A stretch of 64,000 bases of DNA from Geobacillus thermocatenulatus (GCF_002217655.1 NZ_NEWK01000001.1:1374001-1438000), one strand, 5' to 3'; positions 52,150-63,788 are shown, numbered from the stretch's first letter. Program-made: numbers and translations. The notes: generated from the letters alone by a model not told the origin.

Positions 52150-53250
52150 ATGATCGAATGGATGATTGAAACGGCGACGAAGCGCTATCCGCTTCTTTTG
52201 GGCGACGGAGCGGCCCGCGAGTTGCCAAGCTTGCTTCGGTCACTCGCCTGCCCCCCGGGGACGAAGCTTTTCATCATCACCGACGATACAGTAGCACCTC
52301 TTTATTTGGACGAGGTGCGCGCGACGCTCGCCGCCGCTGAGTATGATGTGTACGCCTACATCATTCCAAGCGGGGAAGCAGCTAAGTCGTTTGACAACTA
52401 TTACGCCTGCCAGACGGCGGCCATCAAGTGCGGGCTCGACCGCCGCTCGGTGATTGTCGCGCTTGGCGGCGGCGTTGTCGGCGATTTGGCTGGGTTTGTC
52501 GCCGCCACCTATATGCGCGGCATCCGTTACATTCAAATGCCGACGACACTCTTGGCTCATGACAGCGCCGTCGGCGGCAAAGTCGCCATCAACCATCCGC
52601 TCGGCAAAAATATGATCGGCGCCTTCCACCAGCCGGAAGCAGTTGTGTATGACACCTCCTTTTTGCGCACGCTGCCCGAGCGCGAGCTTCGGTCTGGGTT
52701 TGCCGAGGTGATCAAACATGCGCTGATCCGCGACCGCCGCTTTTACGACTGGCTGCGCGCGGAAATCAAGACGCTCGCCGACTTGCGCGGCGAGAAACTC
52801 GCCTATTGCATTGAAAAGGGCATTGACATTAAGGCGTCCGTCGTGCGTGAGGATGAAAAAGAAACCGGGGTGCGCGCCCATTTGAATTTCGGCCATACGC
52901 TCGGCCATGCGCTGGAAAGCGAGTTAGGCTACGGCGCGCTCACTCACGGGGAGGCGGTTGCGGTTGGCATGCTGTTTGCCGTCTTTGTCAGCGAACGGTT
53001 TTACGGCCGGTCGTTTGCTGAGCATCGACTGGCCGACTGGTTCGCCGGATACGGCTTCCCGGTGTCGCTGCCGGCAGCGGTTCAGACGCGCCGCCTGCTT
53101 GAGAAGATGAAAGGCGACAAAAAAGCGTACGCCGGAACAGTGCGGATGGTGCTTCTCTGTGAGATCGGCGACGTGGAAGTGGTGGAACTCGAAGACGACA
53201 ACCTGCTCACGTGGCTGGACGAGTTTTCCAGACAGGGGGGGAAAGGATGA
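52150..53250 (+). CDS. aroB: 3-dehydroquinate synthase
   Basis: A 366-residue NAD- and metal-dependent enzyme of the shikimate pathway. [20 protein letters not shown] (about residue 103), [29 protein letters not shown] and [12 protein letters not shown] (metal-binding histidines) are the family blocks. ATG 52150 follows AAAGGAGTTTTGACG, two bases past the aroC stop; it ends in an ATGA overlap with aroH. Confidence 0.96.
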   Translation: MIEWMIETATKRYPLLLGDGAARELPSLLRSLACPPGTKLFIITDDTVAPLYLDEVRATLAAAEYDVYAYIIPSGEAAKSFDNYYACQTAAIKCGLDRRSVIVALGGGVVGDLAGFVAATYMRGIRYIQMPTTLLAHDSAVGGKVAINHPLGKNMIGAFHQPEAVVYDTSFLRTLPERELRSGFAEVIKHALIRDRRFYDWLRAEIKTLADLRGEKLAYCIEKGIDIKASVVREDEKETGVRAHLNFGHTLGHALESELGYGALTHGEAVAVGMLFAVFVSERFYGRSFAEHRLADWFAGYGFPVSLPAAVQTRRLLEKMKGDKKAYAGTVRMVLLCEIGDVEVVELEDDNLLTWLDEFSRQGGKG

Positions 53251-53627
53251 TTCGCGGCATTCGCGGAGCGATTACAGTGGATCGAAATGACGCCGAGGAA
53301 ATCGTGGCGGCAACGGAAACGTTGCTTCGTGAAATGATCCGCGCAAACGATGTCGCCGCTTCTGATGTGTCGTTTGTGCTCATTTCCGTCACCGACGACA
53401 TCACCGCCGCGTTCCCGGCGCAGGCGCTGCGCCGTTTGGACGGCTGGACATATGTGCCGGTCATGTGCACGAGGGAAATTCCGGTGCCCGGTTCATTGCC
53501 GCGCTGCATTCGCGTCATGATGACGGTGGCGACTGAGAAACAGCAAGAAGAGATCTGCCACGTGTATTTAAAAGGGGCGGTCGTGTTGCGCCCGGATTTG
53601 TCGTTGACAAAAAAAACAGAAATGTAA
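53247..53627 (+). CDS. aroH: Chorismate mutase AroH type
   Basis: A 126-residue monofunctional chorismate mutase of the trimeric B. subtilis type. [18 protein letters not shown] opens the chain; catalytic arginines lie near the N-terminus and in [22 protein letters not shown] 53247 follows GGGGGGGAAAGG. The trp promoter overlaps its 3' end. Confidence 0.95.
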   Translation: MIRGIRGAITVDRNDAEEIVAATETLLREMIRANDVAASDVSFVLISVTDDITAAFPAQALRRLDGWTYVPVMCTREIPVPGSLPRCIRVMMTVATEKQQEEICHVYLKGAVVLRPDLSLTKKTEM

Positions 53628-53633
53628 TATAGT
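53604..53633 (+). promoter_or_regulatory. trp operon promoter inside the end of aroH
   Basis: TTGACA (53604-53609) is followed after 18 bp by TATAGT (53628-53633); TAATAT at 53625 is an alternative -10. It gives the trp genes their own start within the supraoperon. Confidence 0.7.
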
Positions 53634-53648
53634 GAAAATAACCTCTTT

Positions 53649-53796
53649 GCCCCCTGAGACATCGGGGGCGTTAGAAGTGGAGCGAGAGTGGAGAGCGAGC
53701 GTAGGGTAGATGAGAATGAGCGAGTTTAGCTGAGGTGAGCGTTTTTTCATTCGCCGACATCTGCCCAAAGACGGTCGTCTTTGGGCGTTTTCTTTT
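53649..53796 (+). promoter_or_regulatory. trp leader: 5' stem-loop, TRAP-binding triplets and attenuator
   Basis: Three parts are visible. A 5' hairpin GCCCCC/GGGGGC (53649-53669) resembles the B. subtilis 5' stem-loop. Between 53672 and 53739 come about 12-13 GAG or TAG triplets, most spaced by 1-4 nt, enough for the 11 sites of a TRAP ring. Then GCCCAAAGACG/CGTCTTTGGGC (53763-53786) followed by TTTTCTTTT is the attenuator. With tryptophan, TRAP should bind the triplets, block the competing antiterminator and stop transcription before trpE. Confidence 0.93.
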
Positions 53797-53861
53797 CCCT
53801 CTCTTTTTTCGCCTCATAAACCCTCATTCTCCGCCCGCTGATCATGAAGGGAGGAGAAGTG

Positions 53862-55388
53862 ATGTCTGCTGATGGGCTGGCCGCTTTTTTGACGGAAGCG
53901 AACGAATTTCGAACCATCCCGATTGTGCGTAAATTTGTAGCCGATGTCATTGAGCCGCTCGGCGTGTTTGCCAATTTGCGCGAGGAAGCCGTGTTTTTGC
54001 TTGAAAGCAAGGATGACGAATCGCCGTGGGCGCGCTATTCGTTCATCGGTGTGGCGCCGTTTTTGACCCTAGAGAGCGAAACCGGCGAAACGTTTTCGGT
54101 GAAGGACGAAAACGGGAACGAACAAATCACCGCACCGACGCTGAAAGAAGCGTTTCAATGGGTCGAGCGGACGCTTGCCGTCAAGCCGCTTGCCGAGATG
54201 GTGCCGTTTACAGGCGGTGCAGTTGGGTTTTTAGGCTACGATTTCATTTCCGCCATCGAAAAAGTGCCGCGCCACCAAAACCGCGATGTGCCGATGAAGA
54301 CGGCCTATTTCGTGTTTTGTGAATCGCTGTTTGCGTTTGACCAAAAAAAGCGTGAGTTGCTCGTCATTCACTATATTCGGTTGAGCGGCAACGAAACGGA
54401 GGAAGAGAAAATCGAAGCGTACCGCGCGGCCGAACGGCGCATGGCCGATCTCGCGGCGAAAGCGGCCCGCCCTCAAGCCGAGCAGCCGCTCTTGCCGGCG
54501 GAAAGCGAATCGGGGCGGACCGCCTCGTTTGCCAAAGCGGTGTCCAACTATGACAAAAAACAGTTTTTGCGCGATGTGGAGGCCGTGAAACGGTACATCG
54601 CGGCCGGCGATGTGTTTCAAGCGGTTCTGTCGCAGCGCTTCTGCGTGCCGGTTCAAACCGGAGGCTTTGCCATTTATCGGCTGCTCCGATACATCAACCC
54701 GTCGCCGTACATGTTTTATTTCCAGCTTGACGGTGTGGAAATTGTCGGCAGTTCGCCGGAAAAACTGATTCAAGTGCACCGTCGGCGCGTTGAAATCGAT
54801 CCGATTGCCGGCACACGGCGGCGCGGCCGATCGCCGGAGGAAGACGAGAGGTTGGCTGATGAGCTGTACCACGACCCAAAAGAACGGGCTGAGCATTATA
54901 TGCTTGTCGATTTGGCGCGCAACGACGTCGGCCGGGTCGCCAAGTACGGAACGGTCGAGGTGCCGGTGTTGCTTCAGATCGGCAAGTTTTCACACGTGAT
55001 GCACTTAATTTCCAAAGTCGTCGGTGAACTGGACGACAACGTCCACCCGATCGATGCACTCCTTGCCGCCTTTCCGGCTGGAACAGTGAGCGGGGCGCCG
55101 AAAGTGCGGGCGATGCAAATTTTGCAGGAACTCGAACCGACAGCAAGGGGGCTGTATGCCGGAGCGATTGCCTATATCGGGTTTGATGGCAACATCGATT
55201 CGTGCATCGCCATCCGGACAGCGGTCGTGAAAGACGGCTATGCCTATGTGCAAGCCGGCGCCGGCATTGTCGCCGACTCCGTTCCGGAACTGGAGTGGAA
55301 AGAGACGCGCAATAAGGCGAGCGCCTTGATGAATGCGATTGAACAAGCGGAACGACTATTTGCGAAAGGGGAGAGGGCCGTATGTTGA
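53862..55388 (+). CDS. trpE: Anthranilate synthase component I
   Basis: A 508-residue enzyme turning chorismate into anthranilate. The N-terminal regulatory domain contains the tryptophan-site segment VFLLESKDDESPWARYSFIG; the C-terminal chorismate-binding domain has DPIAGTRRRGRSPEEDERLA and DLARNDVGRVAKYG. ATG 53862 follows GGGAGGAGAAGT. The amidotransferase partner (trpG/pabA) is not in this cluster, as in B. subtilis, where it lies in the folate operon. Confidence 0.96.
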   Translation: MSADGLAAFLTEANEFRTIPIVRKFVADVIEPLGVFANLREEAVFLLESKDDESPWARYSFIGVAPFLTLESETGETFSVKDENGNEQITAPTLKEAFQWVERTLAVKPLAEMVPFTGGAVGFLGYDFISAIEKVPRHQNRDVPMKTAYFVFCESLFAFDQKKRELLVIHYIRLSGNETEEEKIEAYRAAERRMADLAAKAARPQAEQPLLPAESESGRTASFAKAVSNYDKKQFLRDVEAVKRYIAAGDVFQAVLSQRFCVPVQTGGFAIYRLLRYINPSPYMFYFQLDGVEIVGSSPEKLIQVHRRRVEIDPIAGTRRRGRSPEEDERLADELYHDPKERAEHYMLVDLARNDVGRVAKYGTVEVPVLLQIGKFSHVMHLISKVVGELDDNVHPIDALLAAFPAGTVSGAPKVRAMQILQELEPTARGLYAGAIAYIGFDGNIDSCIAIRTAVVKDGYAYVQAGAGIVADSVPELEWKETRNKASALMNAIEQAERLFAKGERAVC

Positions 55389-56401
55389 AGCAGCTGCTTG
55401 TAAAATGTGCGGAAGGAAAGGCGTTGACGGAAGACGAAGCGTATGCGGCGATGAAGATCATCATGTCCGGCGAGGCGACGGACAGTCAAATCGCAAGTCT
55501 GTTGTCCATGCTCCGCCTGCGCGGAGAGACAGTCGATGAGCTCGTCGGATTTGTGCGGGCGATGCGCGACCGGATGACGGCCATTGAGGCTAGTGATGAT
55601 GTCATCGATACGTGCGGCACGGGCGGCGATGGGGCGGCGACATTCAACGTTTCCACCGCCGCGGCGATCGTCATTTCGTCGCTTGGCGTCAAAGTTGCCA
55701 AGCACGGCAACCGCGCTGTTTCGTCAAAAAGCGGCAGCGCTGATGTGCTCGAGCGGCTCGGCATCGACATTCAAACGTCGCCGTCGGCCGCCAAACAGGC
55801 GTTGGAAACGAAAGGGCTGGCGTTTTTGTTCGCCCCGCTCTATCACGCGGCGATGAAACACGCCGCCGGGCCGCGAAAGGAAATCGGTTTCCGCACCGTT
55901 TTCAACTTGATAGGCCCGCTCGCCAATCCGGCGCGCTGCAAGCGGCAAGTCGTCGGCGTCTATTCGACCTGCTACGCTGAGAAATTGGCGGAGGCGATGC
56001 GCCGCCTCGGCTCGGAACATGTGTTGTTTGTCACCGGGCGCGATGGGCTTGATGAATGCAGCATCACTGCAGAAACGGATGTCGTGGAGTTGAAAGACGG
56101 TGCGATCCGCCGCTTTGTCATCGCACCAGAAGACGCCGGCTTGCCGCGCGGCGAGCTTGCCGATGTGCAAGTGCGCGATCCGGAAGAGAGCGCCGCGCTT
56201 CTTGAGGCGGTGATGGAGGGAACAGCGCCAGAGAGCGCCATCAATATCGTGGCGCTGAACGCCGGCGCCGCCCTGTATGCCGCCGGCAAAGCCGAAACGA
56301 TTGCCGAAGGAGTGGCGATGGCGAAAGAGGCCATTTTGTCCAAAACCGCATACGAACAACTGCAACGCCTGCGGGCGAAGGAAGTGGTTCATGATGCTTG
56401 A
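55382..56401 (+). CDS. trpD: Anthranilate phosphoribosyltransferase
   Basis: A 339-residue enzyme joining anthranilate to PRPP. DTCGTGGDGAATFNVSTAAA (about residue 77) is the PRPP-binding signature; KHGNRAVSSKSGSADVLE follows and GPLANPARCKRQVVGVY is the other conserved block. It starts 7 nt before the trpE stop ends, indicating coupled translation. Confidence 0.96.
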   Translation: MLKQLLVKCAEGKALTEDEAYAAMKIIMSGEATDSQIASLLSMLRLRGETVDELVGFVRAMRDRMTAIEASDDVIDTCGTGGDGAATFNVSTAAAIVISSLGVKVAKHGNRAVSSKSGSADVLERLGIDIQTSPSAAKQALETKGLAFLFAPLYHAAMKHAAGPRKEIGFRTVFNLIGPLANPARCKRQVVGVYSTCYAEKLAEAMRRLGSEHVLFVTGRDGLDECSITAETDVVELKDGAIRRFVIAPEDAGLPRGELADVQVRDPEESAALLEAVMEGTAPESAINIVALNAGAALYAAGKAETIAEGVAMAKEAILSKTAYEQLQRLRAKEVVHDA

Positions 56402-57170
56402 GCAAATTTTAGCAGCCAAACGGGAAGAAGTGGAAACGTTGACGCTGCCGGCGCCATTGCCAGAGCGAAAGCGCCGGCCATTTGCGGAGGCGCTCCGTCG
56501 GCCGCGGCGGATGCTTGGCTTGATCGCTGAGGTGAAAAAAGCATCGCCGTCAAAAGGCATCATTCGCCCGGATTTTGACCCGGTGGCCATCGCGAAAGCA
56601 TATGAGCGCGCCGGTGCCGACGCGATCAGCGTGCTGACGGATGAACGGTATTTCCAAGGGCATCGCCGCTATTTGCGAGCGGTGAAAGAAGCGGTTAACG
56701 TTCCCGTGCTGCGCAAAGATTTCATCATCGATCGGCGGCAAGTCGAGGAAAGCGTCCGACTCGGGGCGGATGCGATTTTATTGATCGGCGAGGCGCTCCC
56801 GCCGGAAACACTCGAGCAGCTCTATCATGAAGCGTACAGCTTGGGGCTCGAATGTCTGGTCGAGGTGCATGCAAAAGAGACGCTCGAGCGGATTTTCGAT
56901 CGGTTTACGCCGGAGATCGTCGGCATCAACAACCGCGACTTGCATACTTTTGTGACAACACTTGAGGCGACCAAAACGCTTGCTCCGCTCATCCCGCCAT
57001 CATGCGTCATCGTCAGCGAAAGCGGGATCGGTTCCTTCCATGATGTGAAGACGGTCAAATCGTACGGAGCGCAGGCCATGCTCGTCGGCGAGTCGCTCAT
57101 GCGCCAAGATGATGTGGAGCGAGCGGTCTACCGGCTGTTTGGGGAGGAAGATGGGGATGATTCGAATTAA
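56394..57170 (+). CDS. trpC: Indole-3-glycerol-phosphate synthase
   Basis: A 258-residue TIM-barrel enzyme. Conserved segments are LIAEVKKASPSKGIIRPDFDP (catalytic Lys), SVLTDERYFQG, VLRKDFIID and GINNRDLHTF. ATG 56394 (MLEQILAAKREEV) is preferred to the adjacent ATG 56391 by comparison with other TrpC N-termini. It overlaps both neighbours by 8-14 nt. Confidence 0.95.
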   Translation: MLEQILAAKREEVETLTLPAPLPERKRRPFAEALRRPRRMLGLIAEVKKASPSKGIIRPDFDPVAIAKAYERAGADAISVLTDERYFQGHRRYLRAVKEAVNVPVLRKDFIIDRRQVEESVRLGADAILLIGEALPPETLEQLYHEAYSLGLECLVEVHAKETLERIFDRFTPEIVGINNRDLHTFVTTLEATKTLAPLIPPSCVIVSESGIGSFHDVKTVKSYGAQAMLVGESLMRQDDVERAVYRLFGEEDGDDSN

Positions 57171-57801
57171 ATATTGCGGCAACCGTTCGGCTGAAGACGT
57201 GCAGGCCGCTATCGCGAGCGGGGCTGATTACCTCGGCTTTATTTTCGCCGAAAGCAGGCGGAATGTCTCTCCGAGTGAAGTGCAGCAATGGCTCGCGCCC
57301 CATAAGCTTGGCGCAAAGCAACTTGTCGGCGTCTTTGTCAACGCCCCTGTTAGGCGGATCGCGGCTGTCGCCGCCGAGCTGCCGCTTCATGTCATCCAAT
57401 GCCACGGCCGTGAAACGCCGGCGGAGCTGGCGGCAGTGAAAGAGGCGGTGCCGCTTTCCATCTGGAAGGCGATCCACCATGGCGACGGTGCGCTTGCGGC
57501 GATGAGGCAGTACGCTGGCATTGCCGATGGCTATGTCGTTGACAGCCGCGCCGCCGGCGCCTGGGGGGGGACGGGCGTCGCTTTTGATTGGGAGGCGGTG
57601 CCGCACTATTTGGAAGAGGCGGCCCGCCAAGGCGTGCCGTGCTTCATCGCCGGCGGCATCACTCCGGACAATATCGAGCGGCTGCTTGTCTACCGCCCGG
57701 ACGGCATCGATATCAGCAGCGGCATTGAAACGGACGGATGCAAAGATCCAACGAAGATGAAACAAATCGAAGAAAAAATAAAGAATTACGGGTGTCGATG
57801 A
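57157..57801 (+). CDS. trpF: Phosphoribosylanthranilate isomerase
   Basis: A 214-residue TIM-barrel enzyme carrying out an Amadori rearrangement. Catalytic Cys is in MIRIKYCGNRS at the N-terminus; YLGFIFAESRRNVSP, VIQCHG and FIAGGITPDNI follow, with SSGIETDGCKD at the end. ATG 57157 is nine bases after GGGGAGG; ATG 57151 lies too close to it. Downstream the operon is interrupted by a 347-nt gap holding a repeat. Confidence 0.94.
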   Translation: MIRIKYCGNRSAEDVQAAIASGADYLGFIFAESRRNVSPSEVQQWLAPHKLGAKQLVGVFVNAPVRRIAAVAAELPLHVIQCHGRETPAELAAVKEAVPLSIWKAIHHGDGALAAMRQYAGIADGYVVDSRAAGAWGGTGVAFDWEAVPHYLEEAARQGVPCFIAGGITPDNIERLLVYRPDGIDISSGIETDGCKDPTKMKQIEEKIKNYGCR

Positions 57802-57816
57802 TCCGTTTTATGCACG

Positions 57817-57931
57817 AAAAAACACAGAATGATATGCTGAACATAAGCTTTTCTGCCTTTTCCCTCGAACAAGAACGCCGGAGGGCGAATGGCATTTGCC
57901 CGCAAAGTGTTCATTGTTCGAGGGGGCATGC
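57817..57931 (+). repeat. Dispersed 115-bp hairpin repeat, copy 2, inside the trp operon
   Basis: This matches the - strand of 28769-28885. The core hairpin is CTCGAACAAGAACGC against GTGTTCATTGTTCGAG, with inner GGGCGAAT against ATTTGCCC. Two of the changes from copy 1 turn Watson-Crick pairs into G-U pairs in this strand, keeping the RNA fold. It begins 16 nt after trpF. The other 217 nt before trpB show no gene, no clear terminator and no promoter I trust. Confidence 0.8.
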
Positions 57932-58148
57932 GGCAGCATGAGCGAGCCGCTTGCCGACTACGGCAGAAAAGCTCGGACTAGAGCCTTCTCGACAGACTTT
58001 TTATTGGTTCATCAACACACCTGATAAAAAATAACAAAACGAAGGGCCAAAAGACGGCGCTGACGCTCGGACGATGAACAAACGCAGGCTCTCTGAAGAA
58101 ATGCGGCTCTTCGTCTTTCAACTTTTATGAAGGAGAAGGTGGGGTTAG

Positions 58149-59340
<1,192 letters not shown>

Positions 59341-59366
<26 letters not shown>

Positions 59367-60156
59367 TCCGCCGCTATTTATCCCGTTTATCGTTGCTGGT
59401 GATCCGGCTCCCGATGTGACGATCGATCTCGCCTTGGCGCTTGAGGAGGCCGGCGCTGACATATTGGAGCTTGGCGTGCCGTACTCCGACCCGCTCGCTG
59501 ACGGACCGACGATTCAACGCGCCGCCGCAAGGGCGCTTGATGGGGGCATGACGCTGCCGAAAGCCATTCAGCTTATTGGCGCGATGCGAAAAAAAGGGGT
59601 AAACATTCCGATTATTCTCTTTACGTATTACAATCCTGTGTTACAATTAGGAGAAGAATCCTTTTTTGCTTTAGCGCAGGAAAATGGCGCCGACGGCGTG
59701 CTCATTCCCGATTTGCCGTTTGAGGAAAGCGGTCCGTTCCGCGAACTTGGCGAACGGTTTGGTCTCCCGCTCATTTCGCTTGTTGCGCCGACGTCGAAGC
59801 AGCGGATCGAGCGGATCGCTTCGGCGGCGCAAGGGTTTTTGTATTGCGTCTCCTCGCTAGGCGTTACAGGCGTGCGTGAGGCGCTGCCGGAGACGCTCGG
59901 CGATTTCCTCCGCGAAGTGAAGCGGCATAGCCGCGTCCCGGTCGCCGTCGGTTTTGGCATTTCGGCGCCGGGGCAAGTGGCGATGTTGAAAGAGGTGTGC
60001 GACGGCGTTGTCGTCGGCAGCGCGCTCGTGCAAAAAGTCGAGCAGCTGGCTCCGAGGTTGCAGGCGCCGGACGAAAGGGAAGCGGCCGTCGCCGAGTTTG
60101 CTGCCTACGCCCGTTCGCTTGCCGCGCCGCTTCGAGAAGCCTATTCTTCGCGCTAA
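59341..60156 (+). CDS. trpA: Tryptophan synthase alpha chain
   Basis: A 271-residue TIM-barrel subunit releasing indole for TrpB. The catalytic Glu and Asp are in [40 protein letters not shown] and [13 protein letters not shown] are conserved. The start is taken as GTG 59341 ([13 protein letters not shown]) after GAGGGAAG; TTG 59350 is an alternative. Confidence 0.95.
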
Positions 60157-60187
60157 AAGTTCCGAATTGAAGGAGTTGGCGACAATC

Positions 60188-61285
60188 ATGCAAGTAAAGG
60201 AATCGCTCCGGGGTCTTTCTCCGTACCAGCCGGGAAAATCGATCGAAGAAGTCAAGCGGGAATATGGCTTGCCTGACATTATCAAACTTGCTTCTAACGA
60301 GAATCCGTACGGTTCGTCGCCAGCGGCCAAAGCGGCCATCGCCGCTGAGCTTGACCGCCTCGCCGTCTATCCGGACGGCTACGCCCGCACGTTGCGCGAA
60401 AAGGTGGCGAAGTATCTTGGCGTCAAGGAAACACAGCTTCTGTTTGGCAACGGTTCGGATGAGGTGGTGCAAATTCTTTGCCGCGCCTTTTTAGAGCCGG
60501 GGGCGAATACGGTGATGGCGGCGCCGACGTTCCCGCAATACCGGCACAATGCCATCATCGAGCGGGCCGAGGTGCGCGAAGTGCCGCTTGTTGATGGGCG
60601 TCATGATTTGGAGGCGATGCTTGCTGTGATCGATGAAAACACGCGCATCGTCTGGATTTGCAATCCGAACAACCCGACGGGCACGTATGTGAATGACAAC
60701 GAGCTGCGCGCTTTTTTGGATCGCGTGCCGCGTCATGTGCTTGTCGTCGTGGACGAAGCGTACTACGAATATGCGACGGCGCCCGACTACCCGCAGACGG
60801 TGCCGCTTTTAAACGAGTACGAGCAGCTTGTCGTCATGCGCACGTTCTCGAAAGCATACGGGCTCGCTGCGCTCCGCGTCGGCTACGGCGTGGCGAGTGA
60901 GACGCTTATCCGTGCCGTCGAGCCGGCGCGCGAGCCGTTTAACACGTCGACCATCGCCCAAGCGGCCGCGGCGGCCGCACTTGACGATCAAGCGTTTATC
61001 CGCGCCTGCGTCGAACGAAATCGCGCCGAGCTTGAGCGGTATTATCGCTTTTGCGAGGAGAACGGCCTGAAGTACTACCCGTCGCAAACAAACTTTTTGT
61101 TCATTGATTTCGGGTTGGACGGCGACGAAGTGTTCCGCTATTTGCTGGAGCGCGGCGTCATTGTCCGCTCTGGCCAAGCGCTTGGGCTGCCGACCGGCGT
61201 GCGTGTGACGGTTGGCACGAAAGAGCAAAACGACCGGGTGTTGGAACTCGTTTCGCAACTGCTTCGGGAAAAACAGCTCGCCTGA
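60188..61285 (+). CDS. hisC: Histidinol-phosphate aminotransferase
   Basis: A 365-residue PLP aminotransferase also serving tyrosine and phenylalanine synthesis in Bacillus, which fits its place between trpA and tyr[40 protein letters not shown] and the PLP-lysine segment [15 protein letters not shown] are visible. ATG 60188 follows GAAGGAGTTGGCGACAATC. Confidence 0.95.
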   Translation: MQVKESLRGLSPYQPGKSIEEVKREYGLPDIIKLASNENPYGSSPAAKAAIAAELDRLAVYPDGYARTLREKVAKYLGVKETQLLFGNGSDEVVQILCRAFLEPGANTVMAAPTFPQYRHNAIIERAEVREVPLVDGRHDLEAMLAVIDENTRIVWICNPNNPTGTYVNDNELRAFLDRVPRHVLVVVDEAYYEYATAPDYPQTVPLLNEYEQLVVMRTFSKAYGLAALRVGYGVASETLIRAVEPAREPFNTSTIAQAAAAAALDDQAFIRACVERNRAELERYYRFCEENGLKYYPSQTNFLFIDFGLDGDEVFRYLLERGVIVRSGQALGLPTGVRVTVGTKEQNDRVLELVSQLLREKQLA

Positions 61286-61372
61286 CCGTTCAGGGGCGGG
61301 ATGGATAGAAAAGATCGGCCCGTTGCTTTTCGAAAGCGGCGGGCGTACGTTTACATAAAGTAGGTGGGACGA

Positions 61373-62476
61373 TTGGAAGGAAAAGTGTTCATTGTCGGCC
61401 TCGGCTTGATCGGCGGATCGATTGCATTGGCGATTAAAAAAGCGCATCCGGAGGCGATGATCATCGGCTACGACGTCAATGAGCGGCAGCTCGGCTTGGC
61501 GCGTTCCCTCAAGGTGATCGACGAAGCCGCCCGTTCGCCCGAAGACGGATACGGACAGGCGGATTTGATCGTTCTGGCCGTTCCGGTCATGCAGACGGAG
61601 GCGCTGCTTTCGTCGATGCCGATCGAGCGGTTGAAGCGCGGCGTGATCGTGACCGATGTCGGCAGCACGAAGCAGCGCATCGTCCAAGGCGCCCGCCGCC
61701 TGTTGGATCATGGCGTAGCGTTCATCGGCGGCCATCCGATGGCTGGGTCGCATAAAAGCGGTGTGGCAGCGGCAAGGGCTCATCTGTTTGAAAACGCCTT
61801 TTACATTTTGACGCCGACGGACGATGTGCCGCCGCAGCAAGTCGAGGCGTTGAAACAGTGGCTTGCGGGAACGAAAGCGCAGTTTGTCATCTTAACGCCC
61901 AAAGAGCACGACCGCATCACTGGCGTCATCAGCCATTTTCCGCATTTGATTGCGGCGAGCCTCGTTCATCAGGCGCGCGAATACGAGTGCGAAAACGCCC
62001 TCGTCAGCCGGCTGGCGGCTGGCGGCTTCCGCGACATCACCCGCATCGCGTCGAGCAATCCGGAAATGTGGCGCGATATTTTTATCCATAACAAGCATGA
62101 ACTGCTTGCGCTCTTTGACCGCTGGATCGCCGAAATGGAGCGGCTGCGTTCGTTTGTCGAAGAAGAAAACAGCATCGCGATTTACCATTACTTTTTGGAG
62201 GCGAAACAGTTTCGCGACGGGCTGCCGTCGAGAACGAAAGGAGCGATTCCGTCGTTTTACGATTTGTATGTCGACGTGCCGGATTATCCAGGCGTCATCT
62301 CCGAAGTGACCGGCTATTTGGCCGAGGAAAACATCAGCATCACGAACATCCGCATCATTGAGACGCGCGAAGAAATTTACGGCGTGCTCCGCCTCAGCTT
62401 CCAAAGCGAAGACGATCGGGCGCGGGCGAAAGCGTGCCTCGCCAAACATACGAACTATGCCACCTATGAAGGGTAG
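61373..62476 (+). CDS. tyrA: Prephenate dehydrogenase
   Basis: A 367-residue enzyme of tyrosine synthesis. The NAD-binding motif is VFIVGLGLIGGSIALAIKKA; VTDVGSTKQRIV, GGHPMAGSHKSGV and SHFPHLIAASLVH are catalytic-core blocks, and a C-terminal ACT domain (VDVPDYPGVISEVTGYLAEE) suggests feedback control. TTG 61373 is chosen for its spacing from GTAGGTGGG. Confidence 0.93.
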   Translation: MEGKVFIVGLGLIGGSIALAIKKAHPEAMIIGYDVNERQLGLARSLKVIDEAARSPEDGYGQADLIVLAVPVMQTEALLSSMPIERLKRGVIVTDVGSTKQRIVQGARRLLDHGVAFIGGHPMAGSHKSGVAAARAHLFENAFYILTPTDDVPPQQVEALKQWLAGTKAQFVILTPKEHDRITGVISHFPHLIAASLVHQAREYECENALVSRLAAGGFRDITRIASSNPEMWRDIFIHNKHELLALFDRWIAEMERLRSFVEEENSIAIYHYFLEAKQFRDGLPSRTKGAIPSFYDLYVDVPDYPGVISEVTGYLAEENISITNIRIIETREEIYGVLRLSFQSEDDRARAKACLAKHTNYATYEG

Positions 62477-62503
62477 CAAGGAAAAACAATGGAGGGATTT
62501 TGC

Positions 62504-63787
62504 ATGCAGTTGCCAACCAACGTGTCGTCGCTCCGAGGAATGATCGAAGTCCCCGGCGACAAATCGATTTCCCATCGCGCCGTCATGCTCGGGGCGCTTG
62601 CTTCTGGACGGACGGTGATTGACCATTTTTTGCCTGGGGCGGACTGTTTAAGCACGATCGACTGTTTCCGGAAACTCGGCGTTGACATTCGCCAGGACGG
62701 GACGACAGTCGTTGTCGAAGGAGCCGGTCCCGGCGGGCTGCGCGAGCCGGCCGCGGTGCTTGATGTCGGCAACTCCGGAACGACGGCGCGCCTGCTTTTG
62801 GGCATTTTGGCCGGCCAGCCGTTTCACGCCTGCCTTGTCGGCGATGAATCGATCGCCAAGCGGCCGATGGGGCGGGTGACGAAACCGCTTCGCGAAATGG
62901 GAGCGCGTATTGACGGGCGTGAGGGCGGCAATTATACGCCGCTTTCCATCCGCGGCGGCGCGCTTCGTCCGCTTCGCTACACTTCGCCGGTGGCGAGCGC
63001 GCAAGTGAAATCAGCCGTTTTGCTTGCGGGCTTGTTCACCGACGGTGTAACGTCGGTCACCGAGCCGCACCGCTCGCGCGACCATACCGAGCGGATGGTT
63101 CGGTTGTTTGGCGGTGAAGTGAATGTGGATGGCTTGACTGTCTCGGTGACCGGTCCGCAACGCTTGCGCGGGGCGCACATTTACGTTCCCGGCGATATTT
63201 CGTCAGCTGCCTTTTTCCTTGTCGCCGGCGCTATTGTGCCGAACAGCGAAATTACGCTGAAAAACGTCGGCTTAAATCCAACGCGGACCGGCATCATCGA
63301 TGTGCTTACACAAATGGGGGCGGATATGGCGATTGACAACGTCCGCAACGAGGAAACCGAGCCGGTCGGTGATATGACCATCCGCACGTCGATGCTTCAG
63401 GCGGTCGAAATCGGCGGGGATCTGATTCCAAGATTGATCGACGAAATTCCGATCATTGCCTTGCTCGCGACGCAGGCAGAAGGAACGACCGTCATCAAAG
63501 ACGCGAGCGAACTGAAGGTGAAAGAGACGAATCGGATCCATACGGTCGTCACTGAGTTGAAAAAACTCGGCGCTGACATCGAAGCAACCGACGACGGCAT
63601 GATCATCCGCGGCAAAACGCCGCTTTATGCCGATGGGATTGTTGTCGACAGCCATGGCGACCACCGCATCGGCATGATGCTCGCCGTTGCTGCCTGCATC
63701 GCTAAAGGGACGGTCCGCCTCGAGCGTTCGGAAGCGGTCGCCGTTTCCTATCCGGCGTTTTTTGCCGATCTCCGCTCGCTGCTGTAA
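62504..63787 (+). CDS. aroA: 3-phosphoshikimate 1-carboxyvinyltransferase (EPSP synthase)
   Basis: A 427-residue shikimate-pathway enzyme. Substrate-binding segments are [21 protein letters not shown] (Lys and Ser-Arg), [17 protein letters not shown] (about residue 89), KSAVLLAGL and the C-terminal [20 protein letters not shown] 62504 follows GGAGGGATTTTGC. It is named aroE in older B. subtilis nomenclature and ends the aromatic block in this window. Confidence 0.97.
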   Translation: MQLPTNVSSLRGMIEVPGDKSISHRAVMLGALASGRTVIDHFLPGADCLSTIDCFRKLGVDIRQDGTTVVVEGAGPGGLREPAAVLDVGNSGTTARLLLGILAGQPFHACLVGDESIAKRPMGRVTKPLREMGARIDGREGGNYTPLSIRGGALRPLRYTSPVASAQVKSAVLLAGLFTDGVTSVTEPHRSRDHTERMVRLFGGEVNVDGLTVSVTGPQRLRGAHIYVPGDISSAAFFLVAGAIVPNSEITLKNVGLNPTRTGIIDVLTQMGADMAIDNVRNEETEPVGDMTIRTSMLQAVEIGGDLIPRLIDEIPIIALLATQAEGTTVIKDASELKVKETNRIHTVVTELKKLGADIEATDDGMIIRGKTPLYADGIVVDSHGDHRIGMMLAVAACIAKGTVRLERSEAVAVSYPAFFADLRSLL

Positions 63788-63788
63788 A

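Noticed and set aside
57802-58148. Terminator or T-box between trpF and trpB
   Set aside because: No stem followed by a T run and no T-box core was found; the only clear structure is the dispersed hairpin repeat.
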